A stretch of 64,000 bases of DNA. It comes from Riptortus pedestris (lineage: Eukaryota; Arthropoda; Insecta; Hemiptera; Alydidae). The first letter of the stretch is position 1. The number at the start of each line of letters is the position of its first letter. The notes under the pieces were generated by a model. It searched no databases. It saw only the letters and a program-made list of their open reading frames with translations, and was not told the origin of the DNA. Where the stretch lies: NCBI GenBank assembly GCA_019009955.1, contig CM032233.1, positions 64,515,001 through 64,579,000 of the forward strand. The letters run 5' to 3'. Made by a program: the position numbers and the translations under genes. Positions 30,794-42,834 of this stretch are shown in pieces.

Positions 30794-31863
30794 CTAGCTC
30801 AGATACCCGGCTTCGCCCGGGAATTCATTTGAGGCTGAATGGTGATGGTATTTTTTAGCAGGCTTTACATTGCACAATATGTTGACATTTACCCGTCCCA
30901 ATGTTTAGGATTGATACCCATCTTTGCCGTGGATTTGCTAATAATAGAATTATTTATTCGATAAGGCTTCACAGTCTTCGATATTTTTATATTTCCCGTC
31001 TCTTACACATGTAAATATGGTGAATTTTTATTTCAGGCCTCGCTTTTAACCCCCCTCCCGTTCGAACCTAAAAATTTTAATATAACTTATAATCATGGAA
31101 GAATTAATGCTAATTGGCATACCGAGTTTTGTTAAGTTCGGTTCAGCCGTTAGTGCCCGCTAAAGTTTTAACGTATAACTCATTTATACTTAGGTATACG
31201 ACAAAAGTGTATATAACAAAAGTTACTCCAAATAACAAAATAAACAACTTTTGTTATGTTTATATTTGCGGAAAAACCAATAGGAAACGAAATATCGCTA
31301 TTTTTAATTTCAGGCTTCCCTTATAACCCCCACTCCTGCCCGTCCATAGAAATGTTGGTATGGCTTATTATAATGAAGGCCTCACTGCTAATACACATAC
31401 CGAGTTTTATTTAGTTCGGTTGAGTCTTTTTTGGCAAATAATATTGTTGACTCCCGCTATAATTTTTAGCGTATAACGCATTTAAACTTCGGTATACGAC
31501 AAAAGTGTATATAACAAATGTTACTCTAAATAACAAAATAAACAACTTTTGTTATGTGCATATTTACCGAAAAACCAATAGAAAACGAAATATCGCTATT
31601 TTTAATTTCAGGCTTCCCTTATAACCCCCACTCCTGTTCGTCTCAGAGAAAATTAATATAGCCTAAAGTCTAAGTTGGGTTAGTAGTAATATACATACCA
31701 AGTTTCATAAAATTCGGTTCAGCCGTTTATGCGTGAAAAGGTAACAAACAAACAAACAAACATACACGAAAGAAACAAAATGCAGATATGGTGTCTATGA
31801 CATGTGAAACGAAAAGTTATCGTGAAATTTCGCGAAAAAAATCAATGTACAGACAGAGGTTAC

Positions 31864-31912
<49 letters not shown>
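30794..31912 (-). mobile_element. Non-autonomous Helitron, complete copy 3
   Basis: On the minus strand the element starts TC (31912-31911) preceded by A, runs through (TA)n and the aaaattgtaacctctgtctg head, and has two or three internal tandem blocks. It ends with hairpin cccgggcgaagccggg and CTAG (30797-30794) followed by T. This A|TC...CTAG|T structure without target duplication is the Helitron insertion signature. Length is 1119 bp and there is no protein. It splits a family A copy: right arm at 30301-30793, left arm at 31930-32060. Confidence 0.88.
31869..31910. repeat. (TA)n microsatellite
   Basis: About 21 TA units at the 5' end of the Helitron; a short (GT)n follows at 31919-31931. 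Confidence 0.95.
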
Positions 31913-31929
31913 TACATATGTGTGTGTGT

Positions 31930-32060
31930 GTGCATCTAGCTTTGAACGGATTTCATTTTCATTATCTACTAGGTAGAATCGATAGACATTTCAAAATTTT
32001 TTGAAAATCAAATTATGAGTACAACGTCAATAGCTGATTTTCCGTAAGAGAATTCTGCTA
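31930..32060 (-). repeat. Family A left arm, inverted
   Basis: Contains tttgaacggatttcatttt, tctactaggtagaatcgat, gagtacaacgtcaatagctg and the end aattctgctaaaat. It completes the copy broken by the Helitron. Confidence 0.82.
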
Positions 32061-32864
32061 AAATGATATTTAAAAAAAAAAAAAACAAATTTATCATATA
32101 AGAATGCATTATAAAATCATTATTTTTAATAGAAAAAGCTTATTAAAAATTGACATATATATGCATGGCTTTCTTAACTAGACAAAAAGTAAATAATTGT
32201 GTTCATTTAATAACAATAATACGTGTATCATATATTTTTAATAACTGGACATTATTCCTGAAATAGTATGAAATAAATGATAATATTTACAAATCAATAA
32301 TCCAATGCTGATTTTAAATTTACTAAATACAATAATAATAATGAATATAAAATTTGGAAATATTTAAAAATGTGAAAGTATTAAATTAAATGCGAAAAAA
32401 TATATGCCAGTTATGCGTATATCTTAAGAATAAAATATCTAATTTTCATTTCCTCTACTTAGAAATAAATAAATTGTTTAATTTAATGTAATCAAAATTT
32501 GACAGGAATGATCCAACGACATCTGAAAAGATTATGTAATTTTCGAAGTATTTTCTTCGAATTAGAAATATGCCTGATCACAAGGGGGAAGCAATGTTAT
32601 AGTGTATCATAGTCTTCTTCCCACAATGGGCCAAAGTGTTGAAGACTCGAAACTATTATAAATAGTTCTATTTACTGTGTCTTTGAAACTTGCTTTCTGC
32701 TAGTCGAATCGTTGTTAGTTTTCTAAGTTTGCTTAAATGACATATCAGTCTCCAAAATGTGAATATTCTTTCACCATTAATTTATTAGTTGTTAAGGAAA
32801 AATAAATATCTCTCTGACACCTTAATTGCTAAATAGATTAATGTACTTACGGTCACCCTCTTGA
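32061..32864. other. Unassigned AT-rich stretch
   Basis: No supported gene; very AT-rich. Confidence 0.5.
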
Positions 32865-33350
32865 CATGTTGCGGGCCAAACTTTAGTGTGCAAATACGTT
32901 CGCGGGCCGCTTTTAAAAGTAGTGGATTTTAAAGTAGTGTTCATAATTTTTAACGATAGATATTAGACACGAAATTATAACGACAATGTAATTATAATAC
33001 AATTTATTAAAATAAGAAAATGAAATGAAAAAAGTAAGTACAACATGGTACAATCAATGAGTTTGCATTTGGGAAACTAATCCATCGATGTTTGGATTAA
33101 TTTTTACTGACACAAAGACGAAAAGAATTTTACAAATTATCGTCAGTTAGTATTGTACTATGTTTTGATTTATTAACTTTCATCAATGAAAAGAACTTTT
33201 CGCATTTATAAGTACTGCAAAACGCAGAAATCTCTCCTCATCTTCCTCATTTGGAGTTAGTAGTGTAATACTTTTGTTTATAGGGTTTTTCAAAATGTCT
33301 TGCGGGCCGGATCAAACCTTACCGTGGGCCAGGGCCTACATACGCTATAC
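32865..33350. mobile_element. Possible hAT-like non-autonomous element
   Basis: The left part has gttgcgggccaaac and gttcgcgggccgc, and the right part has cttgcgggccggatcaaacc and gtgggccagggcc, around an AT-rich centre. Repeated gcgggcc words near both ends are common in hAT elements of animals. No transposase motif or target duplication was verified, so this is a tentative call. Confidence 0.35.
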
Positions 33351-34219
33351 ACCAACAATCCAGGGCGTGCTGATCACGTGCACAAATTTCAGCTCGATGC
33401 GATGAAAACAGGAATTGCAGGTGAATTATTCACAGACTGAATGACATATTCCTTCCCTCTCTACAGCCAGAGCTAGTTTACGATAACCAATTGGGTAGGT
33501 AATGTTTTATCATTATTTACTCACCCGGCTCATTAATAACCGTAAAAGTTCTCAGCTAATATTTATAGAAGTATAAGTAGTTATAAGTTAAATGTTAAAT
33601 ACTACTTGAACTTAGATCAGTGAATTTAAAAAGTGTGGCTCATGATTTAATATTACATACATATTGAATACCAGAATGCAGATGAAAACAATGAATGCTA
33701 ACAGGAAGACTAGGGCTTATTATGACTTTGCTACATATCCTGTAAATGTCTTTTTGATCTATTTATTACCTTATGAAGTTCTATTACTGTAGATAGTTCA
33801 CATGCAGCGAAAGAGGTCATGTATGATGAATATTATTATATATTTATCCTGTGGCGAATGTGTATTTAAAATATACATTTTACACCTATTGCCGTTTCCA
33901 TGAATCGAATATTGAAATAGAAATAGCAATGTCTATATCAAGAGCTGATTAGTTGGTACTTATTGGTCGAAAAAAATAATAACACGAAATGTATTCATAA
34001 TCTAAGCGAGTAGCTTAAAAAATGGGATACCATGCACGTTTAATAGGATTGATATTTTAGCCATCCCTTTAAAAGTATACCTGGAAAAGGTCTCTCCCAT
34101 AAAGCGAGAGAATATGAATCATATATTAATAATGTATTTAATATTTCAGTTATTACATGTCATCACTTAATTTTATGTACAATTTTAACATTAGTTAAAT
34201 ATTAATGTCCGCTTTGTGA
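33351..34219. other. Unassigned AT-rich stretch
   Basis: No supported gene or shared repeat. Confidence 0.5.
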
Positions 34220-34411
34220 ATCTGCCACTAATTAGAACAGGGTGGTGACGGAACTTATTAGTCCAACCCATCCCATTTCTAGGCAGGGTGGGACTAATAA
34301 GTTCGTCACTGAAGAAATTCCTTCTGCCAAGGCGGGAATCGAACCCACGAGTGTAAGCTTACCAAGTGAACTAAGGCCAGTGCCTTAACACACATGGCTA
34401 ACCCGGTCCCC
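34220..34411 (-). mobile_element. tRNA-derived SINE, copy 1
   Basis: On the minus strand the head (34411 downward) reads ggggaccgggttagcc, with a degenerate RNA polymerase III A box (ttagccatgtgtgttaagg). A perfect B box ggttcgattcc lies at 34345-34335. The body continues with ggaatttcttcagtgacgaa. Its tail end holds an inverted pair (gtgacggaacttattagtcc and ggactaataagttcgtcac, 34243-34313). The second copy at 50427-50527 shares the B box and the first part of the body, which supports a SINE rather than a tRNA pseudogene. Confidence 0.65.
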
Positions 34412-35714
34412 AATTATATCTGTTCTCAAAATGTTAATGAAAACCTTGGATCATGGGTGCAATATTTCTTAACTACAAATTAGCTTCTATTTTCCAAATC
34501 TCCTAACCATAAGGCTGTACTCAAAGATTTTGCATATCGAATTTCCTGTTTTCAAGTAACTTAATTTTATGAAATAAATAAGTATGCTTTAACAAGAAAA
34601 TCTTTATGTCAGGAAGTATTGTCGAGACATTCAAAATTGCCTTGCTGTCGCTTGGCGGAATACATATTCTTAATTAGTAATATATTTTGGAAAAACCAGT
34701 GACCAGTTGACAACATTAAGCTATTATGTATGCGTGAATAATTATGGTGTGTTTTTCTCATCGCTAAAAAATTATACTTACCAGTATCATTCGTGTGTAA
34801 ACTCAAATTTTGCACGAAGAAACACCTAAAGAAAGTTTACATGAACCTCAACCTTCGACTCTAGATGAACAACTACTGCCTCCCAGTTCGCCAGACATTC
34901 AGCACAGCGTGACCGCCTTCCGCTTATCTCTCTGTTATAGTTTGCTGCGGAAACACGTAGCCTTCCATTATGGTTATCAGTGTGTGTTGTAACATAATGC
35001 TGTGTATGAATACATTGTGTTGTTGTTCCAAGGCCAATAATAGTTAATAACAGTGTACCAATCCTCTCGTCCACTTTTCGCTTGTGATCAGTTTCCCCCA
35101 TGTCTGCAAGTTAACTTTCCTGACTCAAGAAAACGATTTCGTACTCTTATAATCATTTGAACGGAGTTATTAGAAGGCACTCAATAATTAGGCTAACTCA
35201 AACATTTTCTTCACATAGGAAGCATGATTTATTCTTAAACGTTTCATCCAATACACGAAAGACATCACTCAATCTTTAACTCCGAGTAGGGACTAATAAG
35301 AATTTTAAAAATTCATTTTTATTGATTTGAAGAAAATAAGCTTTTATACCATTTGGAGTATATAGTATTTGATGCAACCTTTCTCTTTTGGATAGCTTTT
35401 TTTGGGGCTGTAATAAAGTTCTTTTATTTATAAATTTATTTAAAAATTACTTAAAAATTAAATAATGTAGTTTCAGCCACCTTTCTACGACTCCTGACAA
35501 TTTATGTGTTATTTTTATAAACTATCGGTGAACCCGTAGATCAAGTAACGCTCAAGTGGGCACAGTTTGTATTTTTTTTACACCATACTCAATATTTAAA
35601 GTTGCATGCAAAACATAAAAGTATTATCCTACTAAACATCTAATGTGCAGTTTAAATTGTATGCGCACCATTTCAACACGCAATGGAAATCACGCAGCCC
35701 ACAGCGTGGCAGAC
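34412..35714. other. Unassigned stretch, one richer-GC segment
   Basis: No gene could be supported. 34815-35100 has higher GC and overlapping frames on both strands (60 and 91 codons), but no motif and no shared repeat. It is listed among findings as a weak exon candidate. Confidence 0.4.
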
Positions 35715-35839
35715 TTTTAGCAGATTTCCCTTAAGGGAAATCAGCTATTGAGGTCGTACTCAAGACGGAAGTTTCGAAATGTTTCTTCAGGTGTCCATCG
35801 ATCCTACCTAGTAGATGACGAAAATGAGGTCCGTTCAAA

Positions 35840-35918
<79 letters not shown>

Positions 35919-36366
35919 CTTTACCGCTCTAGCGGTCGCAATTTTTGTTCGAAAAAGTGTATAGAGTAAATATTATTGCAAATTAAAAGTACTTCAAATA
36001 TTGTTATATACATTTATTCCCTTTCTTGAACATTAACCGTGATATTTGTATTTTCCAGTTTTCAGCCTTCAGTAAAACCCCACTTCTACTCGTGTTACGT
36101 AAACAATACTCTGTTATATAATAAATCACATTATTTGAAGTTCAAATACAAAATATTGTTATCCAGAGACTTTTATTATACCGGATACGTGCGAATGTGT
36201 TCTTGTGAACCCCCTCCACTCCGTCTTAAATTTTTGGACTATTAAAATGTGATTGAATGAGATAAAATTTGTTCCGATTCATTATAAATTACTAGTACTA
36301 GATATAGTACATAGTTTTCAATAAAATTAATATGTTATATTCTGATATAACAGTTTCAGTTATTGT
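35715..36366 (+). repeat. Family A copy with (TA)n core, long-arm subfamily, truncated
   Basis: The left arm (35715-35845) starts ttttagcagatttccc and contains the perfect 20-base palindrome gatttcccttaagggaaatc. The (TA)n core is 35846-35910. The right arm starts with ctctagcggtcgcaattttt and contains the cttcagtaaaaccccac and cttgtgaaccccctcc segments of the long-arm subfamily. It stops where the next copy begins at 36367. Confidence 0.88.
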
Positions 36367-36957
36367 TTTTAGCAGAGAGCTATTGAGGTCGTACTCATGA
36401 CGCAAGTTTCGAAAAATTTCCTCAAATGTCCATCGATCCTACTCAGGAGAGGGCGAAAATGAGGTCGGTTCAAAATTATATATATATACATTTGTCTGTA
36501 AACGCTCTTTGTTTGATTGTTACCAAACTCGATATTTAAATGTTCTATGTAAAAAGACAGATCAAGTTCGTAAATGGCTGAAATCGGAACAGTGGGAGGA
36601 GGGGGGTTAGAGGGGGGATATTCGAAATATCTCCATTACAATACGTCGGATCAAAAATTGTATAGAACCAATTGAAAATGAAATGTACTATAAATATTGT
36701 TAAATACATTTATTCTGTATCTTGAATATTAACCGCGATATTTGCATTTGTATTGTGTGAGTGGTCGGCAGAAGTCGTCCATATTCGGGACTTTCCGCCG
36801 AAAGCTAGTTCGGCCGTTTTCGTAACTGTTTGTCCCTCGTGAACTGGTGTAGAGATTCGTTACTACTGCCGTTATTAGTAGGCAGATTTCTCTATTGTAA
36901 AACTTCACGTGGGAAATCTGCTTAGTTTACGCAGCCCCTGCGTGACGGACTTTTTGC
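36367..36957 (+). repeat. Family A copy, short TA core
   Basis: Left arm 36370-36475, TA core of only about six units, right arm to the terminus gggaaatctgctt, cgcagcccctgcgtgacgga and ctttt at 36957. Immediately downstream of another copy, giving a head-to-tail pair. Confidence 0.85.
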
Positions 36958-37430
36958 TTATTTGAGTGGGGCTTGGGAAGGGAGTGGTGTGCGTGTGGGG
37001 GGGGGGGGTTAGGCGTTAGGGCCCCCGGCAGCAGAGATATAGAGCCTATAGAAAGATATAGTGGCCTGCTCTGTTTCAACCATACATTTTTAGTCCCGAC
37101 TCTCCCCCTTGAATTTATTGAGAGCCCGCATAAAACAACATGCGCGATCCTATCGCCCTACAGACATGTGTCTCACTCTCAACCGCAACTTCACTTCTTT
37201 CTATCCATTCTCCTTTTCCTCCATATCCTTCTAATATCTTCTAATGTGCTCTTTGCTTATTTACATCCACTAAAATCTTTGTAGGACCTGCTCTTCTGGA
37301 TCTATGATCATTCTTGGCGCATTAAAATTGGGACTCCTTAAATGCCGGCCCCAAACTTACACCACTCTGCAACATTTTTTATGTTTTGGTGTTTTTATAT
37401 TTTCTTTAAGGTATTTTCTTCACTGAATTC
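36958..37430. other. Unassigned stretch, mixed GC
   Basis: An open frame at 36973-37284 begins with a G-rich run and lacks recognisable motifs; the region is unlike the surrounding repeats but no function can be assigned. Confidence 0.35.
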
Positions 37431-37491
37431 GAATATGAAATCCCCCCTTTTATCCCCCCCCCCACCCTGGTCCGATTTCTGCCACTATCAG

Positions 37492-37533
<42 letters not shown>

Positions 37534-37547
37534 GAATGGCCCTCATA
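37431..37547 (-). repeat. Family A core fragment, inverted
   Basis: An inverted right-arm fragment (ccctggtccgatttctgcc), (TA)n at 37496-37527, and an inverted scrap of left arm (attttgaatggccctcat) lie directly before the next copy. Confidence 0.75.
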
Positions 37548-37681
37548 TTAGCAGAATTCCCTTGGGGGAAATTAGCTATTGAGGTCGTACTCATGACGCA
37601 ATTTTCGAAATTTTTCTTCAAATGTCCATCGATCCTACCTAGTAGATGACGAAAATAAGGTCCGTTCCAAACTGTGTGTGT

Positions 37682-37755
<74 letters not shown>

Positions 37756-38237
37756 CTGTTACCGCTCTAGCGGTCGCAATTTTTGTTTTATCTTTACTAA
37801 ACTTGATATATAATCGTTTTATACAAAAAGACAAATCAAGTTCGTTAACGGCTGAAATCGGACCAGGGGGAGGGGTGGTTTAAAGGGGGATAATTTCGAA
37901 AATTCTTAATATCTCCGTTATTATGCGTCGGATCGAAAAATTGTATAGAACTAATCTTACTGCAAATTTAATGTTCTATAAATGTTGTTATGTACATGTT
38001 TTCACTATCTTCATTATTAACTGAGATATTTGCATATTTTAGTTTTTGGTCCTCAGTAAACCCCCACTCCTACTCATCTCATAGTAAAAATATTCTATTA
38101 TGTTATGAAGCATTTTATTTTAAGCTTAAATACCAAATATTGTTCTCACTGAACTTTTAATTTTTGAGATAAATGCAAAAACCTGACGCACTTGGGAAAT
38201 CTGCTTAGTTAACGCAGCCCCTGCGTGACGGACTTTT
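37548..38237 (+). repeat. Family A, full-length copy (690 bp)
   Basis: Reference copy: left arm from ttagcagaattccc; (TA)n about 37690-37750; right arm with gctctagcggtcgcaatttt, aagttcgttaacggctgaaa, atctccgttattatgcgtcg and cctcagtaaacccccactcc. Then come taaataccaaatattgttct and gagataaatgcaaa, and the terminus gggaaatctgcttagttaac, cgcagcccctgcg, ggactttt. No ORF apart from Ile-Tyr shadows of the TA run. Superfamily unknown. Confidence 0.9.
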
Positions 38238-38843
38238 CACCTATCACGTACAGTTTTCATAGAGCCTCACATGATACTATTAAATATATTTATTAATTTC
38301 GGCCTGTTAGAGAGGGAATTTCAATCATAATTATTGACAGTTGGCATCACTGCGAAAGTCAAAGTGTCATTTCTTGTATTTCTCTCAACAATGAGATGAC
38401 ATAGCTTGTTTGAGGTTATGTTATTACTTAGTGTATGTATAGAACAGTGATTTTCAGTCGTAAAAAGACGTTTAAGTAAGTGAAATGAGTTCACATAAGT
38501 GTTTAAACAATTCTGATACATTCTGTCACATCTGTGGAAGTTATGTTACAGTAAAGCAGAGATAATAATAATAATATTATTATATAATTATTATCAGACC
38601 TTACCGTTCCTCTTGGTGAATCATATAAGCTTTTTATGAGCAGTGAGCAAGCTCCCTGTCTTGGAGTCAGGCAAAGTTAAACTAAGGGTAAAAATAAATT
38701 CATTTAATATTTAAATAATGCCCAGCTCCATTTTTTATAGAAATCACTAAACCATTAAGCTAGAACCTTCTTTTATTTCCAATATAACGAGATTCGAGAC
38801 CGTCATGAGACTAAGTGATAAACATCTCAATCTCAATATAAAA
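38238..38843. other. Unassigned AT-rich stretch
   Basis: No supported gene. Confidence 0.5.
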
Positions 38844-38925
38844 AAGTCCGCCACGCAGGGGCTGTGTAAACTGAGCAAATTTCCCACGCGAAGGTTTACA
38901 ATAGATAAATATACATACAGGTAAC
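38844..38925 (-). repeat. Family A terminal fragment, inverted
   Basis: aaaaaagtccgccacgcagg followed by the complement of the terminus and the long-arm segment gtttacaatagataaat. Confidence 0.8.
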
Positions 38926-39164
38926 AGCAACGTGAATGCCCAGTAAATTTACAATACAAATTAATAATCTCTACAATGGAAAGCGGCTGAATTTTAAACA
39001 AACACGGCAAGGCAGCCTCGTAGCGCTGCATAGATAGACCGGAAAGACATTTAATAAAATATATCTGAATATAACATATAAATTACTAAAGTTAATGCTG
39101 TAATTTGTAATGAATCATAATCAGTTTTATCTCAATCACTCAAATTTTAGTAATCAAACACAAA

Positions 39165-39400
39165 AGAGGGGGGGGGTCTTCAGAACTTATTTGCATATAT
39201 CTCACAAAGTAAAAGTTCAATGAAAACAATATTTGGTATTTAGGCTTCAATTATTATGGTTTATTATATAACAGAGCTTTATTTATGTAACACTAGTAAA
39301 AGTGGGGGTTTAGTGAAAGCTGAAAAATTCAAATATCATGGTTAATATTCAAGTTAGAAGATAAATGTATATAACAATATTTATAGTACATTTAATTTGA
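39165..39400 (-). repeat. Family A right arm, inverted
   Basis: Contains gtaaaagttcaatgaaaaca, tttggtatttaggcttcaa and agtgggggtttagtgaaagc, the complement of the right arm, and abuts the next copy so that the two face each other. Confidence 0.82.
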
Positions 39401-39425
39401 CGACGAAAATGAGGTCCGTTCAAAA

Positions 39426-39480
<55 letters not shown>

Positions 39481-40236
39481 TGTTACCTCTCTAGCGGGCG
39501 CATTATTGTTTATTCGTTACCCAACTCGATATTTAGTCTTTTTATGTAAAAAGGAAGATCAAGTTCGTTAACGTCTGAAATCGGACCAGGGAGAGGGGGG
39601 GATTTAAAGGGGGAAAGTTTGGAAAATTCGAAATATCTCCCTTACTATACGTCAGATCGAAACAATGTATACAATCAATCTGATAGACAATTATATTTGC
39701 TATAAATATTGTTATATACATTTATTACCTTCTTGAATACTAACCGAGATATTTGCAATTTTTAGTTTTCAGCCTTCAGCAAACGCCTGTTTTTACTCAT
39801 GTTACATAAACAATACTCGGTTATGTAATAAACCACATCACTTGAAGCTTAAATACCAAATGTTGTTTCCAAGAGACATTAATTATACTACATACATGTA
39901 AATATGTTCTGGGGACCCCCTCCCCCTTGTTAAGTTTTTGGACAAATTAAATTTGATTGATTTAGTTAAAAATTATTCTGATTCATTTAAATTACAGTAC
40001 TAGATATAGTAAATAGTTTTCAATCAAAGTAATACGTTATATTCAGGTGTATTACAGTAATTGTTTTTCCTTCCGTAAGAACTTGGCAGAACTGTTTGTT
40101 TCCATTTCAGATGCTTTCCGTCGGGAGGTTTCTTCTTATCGTTTGTATTTATTCACTTAATATTCACGGAGGTGTTGTGTTACCGGAATGTAGATTTATC
40201 TATTGTTAAACTTCACGCGGGAAATCTGCTTAGTCT
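39401..40236 (+). repeat. Family A copy, long-arm subfamily
   Basis: Only the last 28 bases of left arm remain, then (TA)n (39428-39477), then the long right arm with the ggaccccctccccc, gacaaattaaatttgattga and gtattacagtaattg segments shared with 49034-49777. It ends at gggaaatctgcttagtctt. Confidence 0.87.
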
Positions 40237-40266
40237 TATTAAAAAGTCCGTCACGCAGGGGCTGCG
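40237..40266 (-). repeat. Family A terminal fragment, inverted
   Basis: aaaaagtccgtcacgcaggg gives the complement of the outer terminus directly after a copy ending at gggaaatctgctt, so the two termini meet head to head. Confidence 0.8.
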
Positions 40267-41035
40267 TACTTTTTCATTGGTTTGTTTGTGACCACTATCC
40301 CAATTAGCCTTAGTTGCAAAAAGTGGACGTTAATAAATAATTTTTTTTGTCATGACATGCTCGTCTTGTAAACAACCTCAATATCTGATTTCCATTATGG
40401 CTAACTGGTAAAACCGGTGCTTTAGTTGAATTTATTAACTAACAGAGCATTAGTATGTACAGCACATAACTATAGTTTTGACGAAAAACATATGTAAACA
40501 AGCTGAAAATAAATTAAAATAATTAAATTGACAATAATGTTGAAAATTGTGGTGAAAACGCTGTTTGGCTCTATCGCAATCTGTCTTCCAAATGGCAACA
40601 TTTCTTATTCTTTCATTGTCCGAAAAAAAGTTGCATCATTGTTTTACGCCAGTCAGTTGTTAGATACATCTTACATTCATGCTAAATTTCCTACGATTAA
40701 TATTGCTGAAACATATACCATATGTTTCCCCGGTTATTACATGAGTAATGAACAACTCCTCAATTAATGTTAATTGGCCACGGGATTGGATAAAGCGCTA
40801 TTCAAAGGATAGAGCGGGGAAGTTAGAGGGACTGGCCGCCGCTGCTACCTACTGGCTGAACGTCGAACTAGGTCCAGTCTAATTTGCTCCTGCACCGATA
40901 GATATCGTCTCTACTTCCTAGTTAATAGATTTTATAATACATATCTCTTACATTATTGGTACTAGGCAATATCACTGGGGGGGGGGGTGAAAAATCTTCA
41001 CTTTAATAGGTATCGAAGATTTCCAGTTATGATAA
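40267..41035. other. Unassigned stretch
   Basis: A 79-codon frame at 40528-40767 has no motif I recognise. The phrase aagtggacgttaataaataa at about 40320 recurs at about 48311. Poly-G at 40977-40987. Confidence 0.4.
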
Positions 41036-41062
41036 ATATATATCTATATTTATCTATATATA

Positions 41063-41100
<38 letters not shown>
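41036..41100. repeat. (TA)n microsatellite
   Basis: Imperfect then perfect TA run bordering the foldback element. Confidence 0.93.
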
Positions 41101-41105
<5 letters not shown>

Positions 41106-41448
41106 TGATGTTTTCGACCAGGTTATATTTATATATGATACTGTTATTCTTTTTTAAGTTTTGGTCAATGTTGTTGAAAAAATCTTAGTTCATGCCGATA
41201 ATTCGAGAATCTTTATTTTCTCTTCTTCAGGGCAAGACCAAAGATACTTAAAAACTATTACACATAAATATTGCACTTAGTAACCCTAAGTTACTATAAC
41301 CCTAGTCCTAAGGGCAATAGTTATGTGTAATAGTTTTTAAGTATCATTAGTCTTGCCCTGAAGAAGAGAAAATAAAGATTCTCGAATTATCGGCATGAAC
41401 TAAGATTTTTTCACCAACAGTGACTAAAACGCCAAAAAGAATAACAAC

Positions 41449-41453
<5 letters not shown>
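41101..41453. mobile_element. Foldback element, copy 1
   Basis: Two long inverted arms, about 41145-41266 and 41305-41450, with only about 40 bases between them. Each arm carries aaaaaatcttagttcatgcc, gataattcgagaatctttat and tctcttcttcagggcaagac or its complement. TA runs flank both sides, suggesting insertion in or next to TA repeats. No coding sequence. Confidence 0.85.

Positions 41454-41505
<52 letters not shown>
41454..41505. repeat. (TA)n microsatellite
   Basis: About 26 TA units on the right side of the foldback element. Confidence 0.95.
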
Positions 41506-41508
<3 letters not shown>

Positions 41509-41537
41509 GTCTGCACTTTTTAGCATCTAATTGTTTT

Positions 41538-41656
41538 GCAGATTTCCCTTAAGGGAAATCAGCTATTAAGGTTGTACTTATGTTGCGATTTTTGAAAAAT
41601 TTCCTCAAATGTCCATCAATCCTACACAGGAGATTAGAAAAATAAGGTCCGTTCAA

Positions 41657-41717
<61 letters not shown>

Positions 41718-42178
41718 TGTTAACGCTCTAGCGGTCGCAATTTTTGTTTGACTCGATATTTAAAATGTTTATGTTTACCTAAAGATCAACTTCGTTAAGT
41801 GCATAAATCCGACCAGTAGGAGGTGGAGTTTAGAAAGTTCCGAATATCTCCGTTATTATGCGACGGATAGGAAAATTGTATAGAGCCAATCTTATCGAAA
41901 TTGTAATGTTTTATAAATGTTGTTATAAATGTTTTTTTTTTGTTTTTTTCATTATCTTGATTAGTAACCGAAATATTTGCATTTTTTAGTTTTCGTCCTT
42001 CAGTAAACCCCCATTCCTACTCATGTCATATTAACAATAAGCTGTTATTTTGTGAAGCACTTCATTTAAAGCCTAAATACCAAATATTGTTTTCATTGAA
42101 CTTTTAAGTTTTGAGATAAATGCAAATACGTGACGCTCGTGGAAAATCTGTTTCGTTAACGTGCGTTACAGACTTTTT
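41538..42178 (+). repeat. Family A copy with (TA)n core
   Basis: Left arm from gcagatttcccttaaggg, (TA)n about 41661-41714, right arm with gctctagcggtcgcaatttt and the taaataccaaatattgtttt and gagataaatgcaaatacgtg segments, and a shortened terminus near 42178. Confidence 0.87.
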
Positions 42179-42641
42179 AAAATATATTTTTGGTTTATAG
42201 GGACCTACTTTTCGATTTATAAACCATAAATCCACATCATATGAAGTATCCTTAGTCCCAAATGTTTTATGCCATACCGGTACTGTGATGAATTATTTGA
42301 TCAAAAAAAACTTCACTTCTTGAAATGTCTTGATCAATAGTAGGTGTGGAAGAAGTGTGTCTTCTTAGACCAGAGCAGGCGTAAATGAGAAGCTGCAGTA
42401 GCTGGGTATATATAGCCGTAATTTGGTAGAATATCGAATTCCAACTCTTTAACTCTTGCCCTGATAATGATGGATGCTTGGGGCTTACTTGCAAGCTTGG
42501 TGCCTATTCACCAGTCTCAGATAGCGTTAGGCGATGGTGTCTGTACAGTTCCCAACAGCGGTGCGTCGTTCTACTCATAGCCAATGTTTTATCGCCTAAA
42601 CCATTCCCTACGGTGGACTCATTATGATTCTGTAGGAACTT
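42179..42641. other. Unassigned stretch
   Basis: A 75-codon minus-strand frame at 42267-42494 has no recognisable motif. Nothing else supported. Confidence 0.4.
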
Positions 42642-42748
42642 TAGGGAAATCAGCTAAATGAGGTCGTACTTATGACGTGATTTATGAAAACTTTCCTCAA
42701 ATGTCCATCGATCCTACCAAGGAGATGGCGAAAATGGGATCCGATCAA

Positions 42749-42834
<86 letters not shown>

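Noticed and set aside
32865..33350. Autonomous hAT transposase
   Set aside because: Only gcgggcc-type ends are suggestive; no BED finger or dimerisation motif could be read in any frame.
34331..34411. A functional tRNA gene on the minus strand
   Set aside because: B box is good, but the A box is degenerate, no cloverleaf with paired acceptor stem could be drawn, and a second copy shares non-tRNA body sequence, so SINE fits better.
36973..37284. 103-codon frame as a gene
   Set aside because: Starts in a poly-G run, has no motif, and lies between family A copies.
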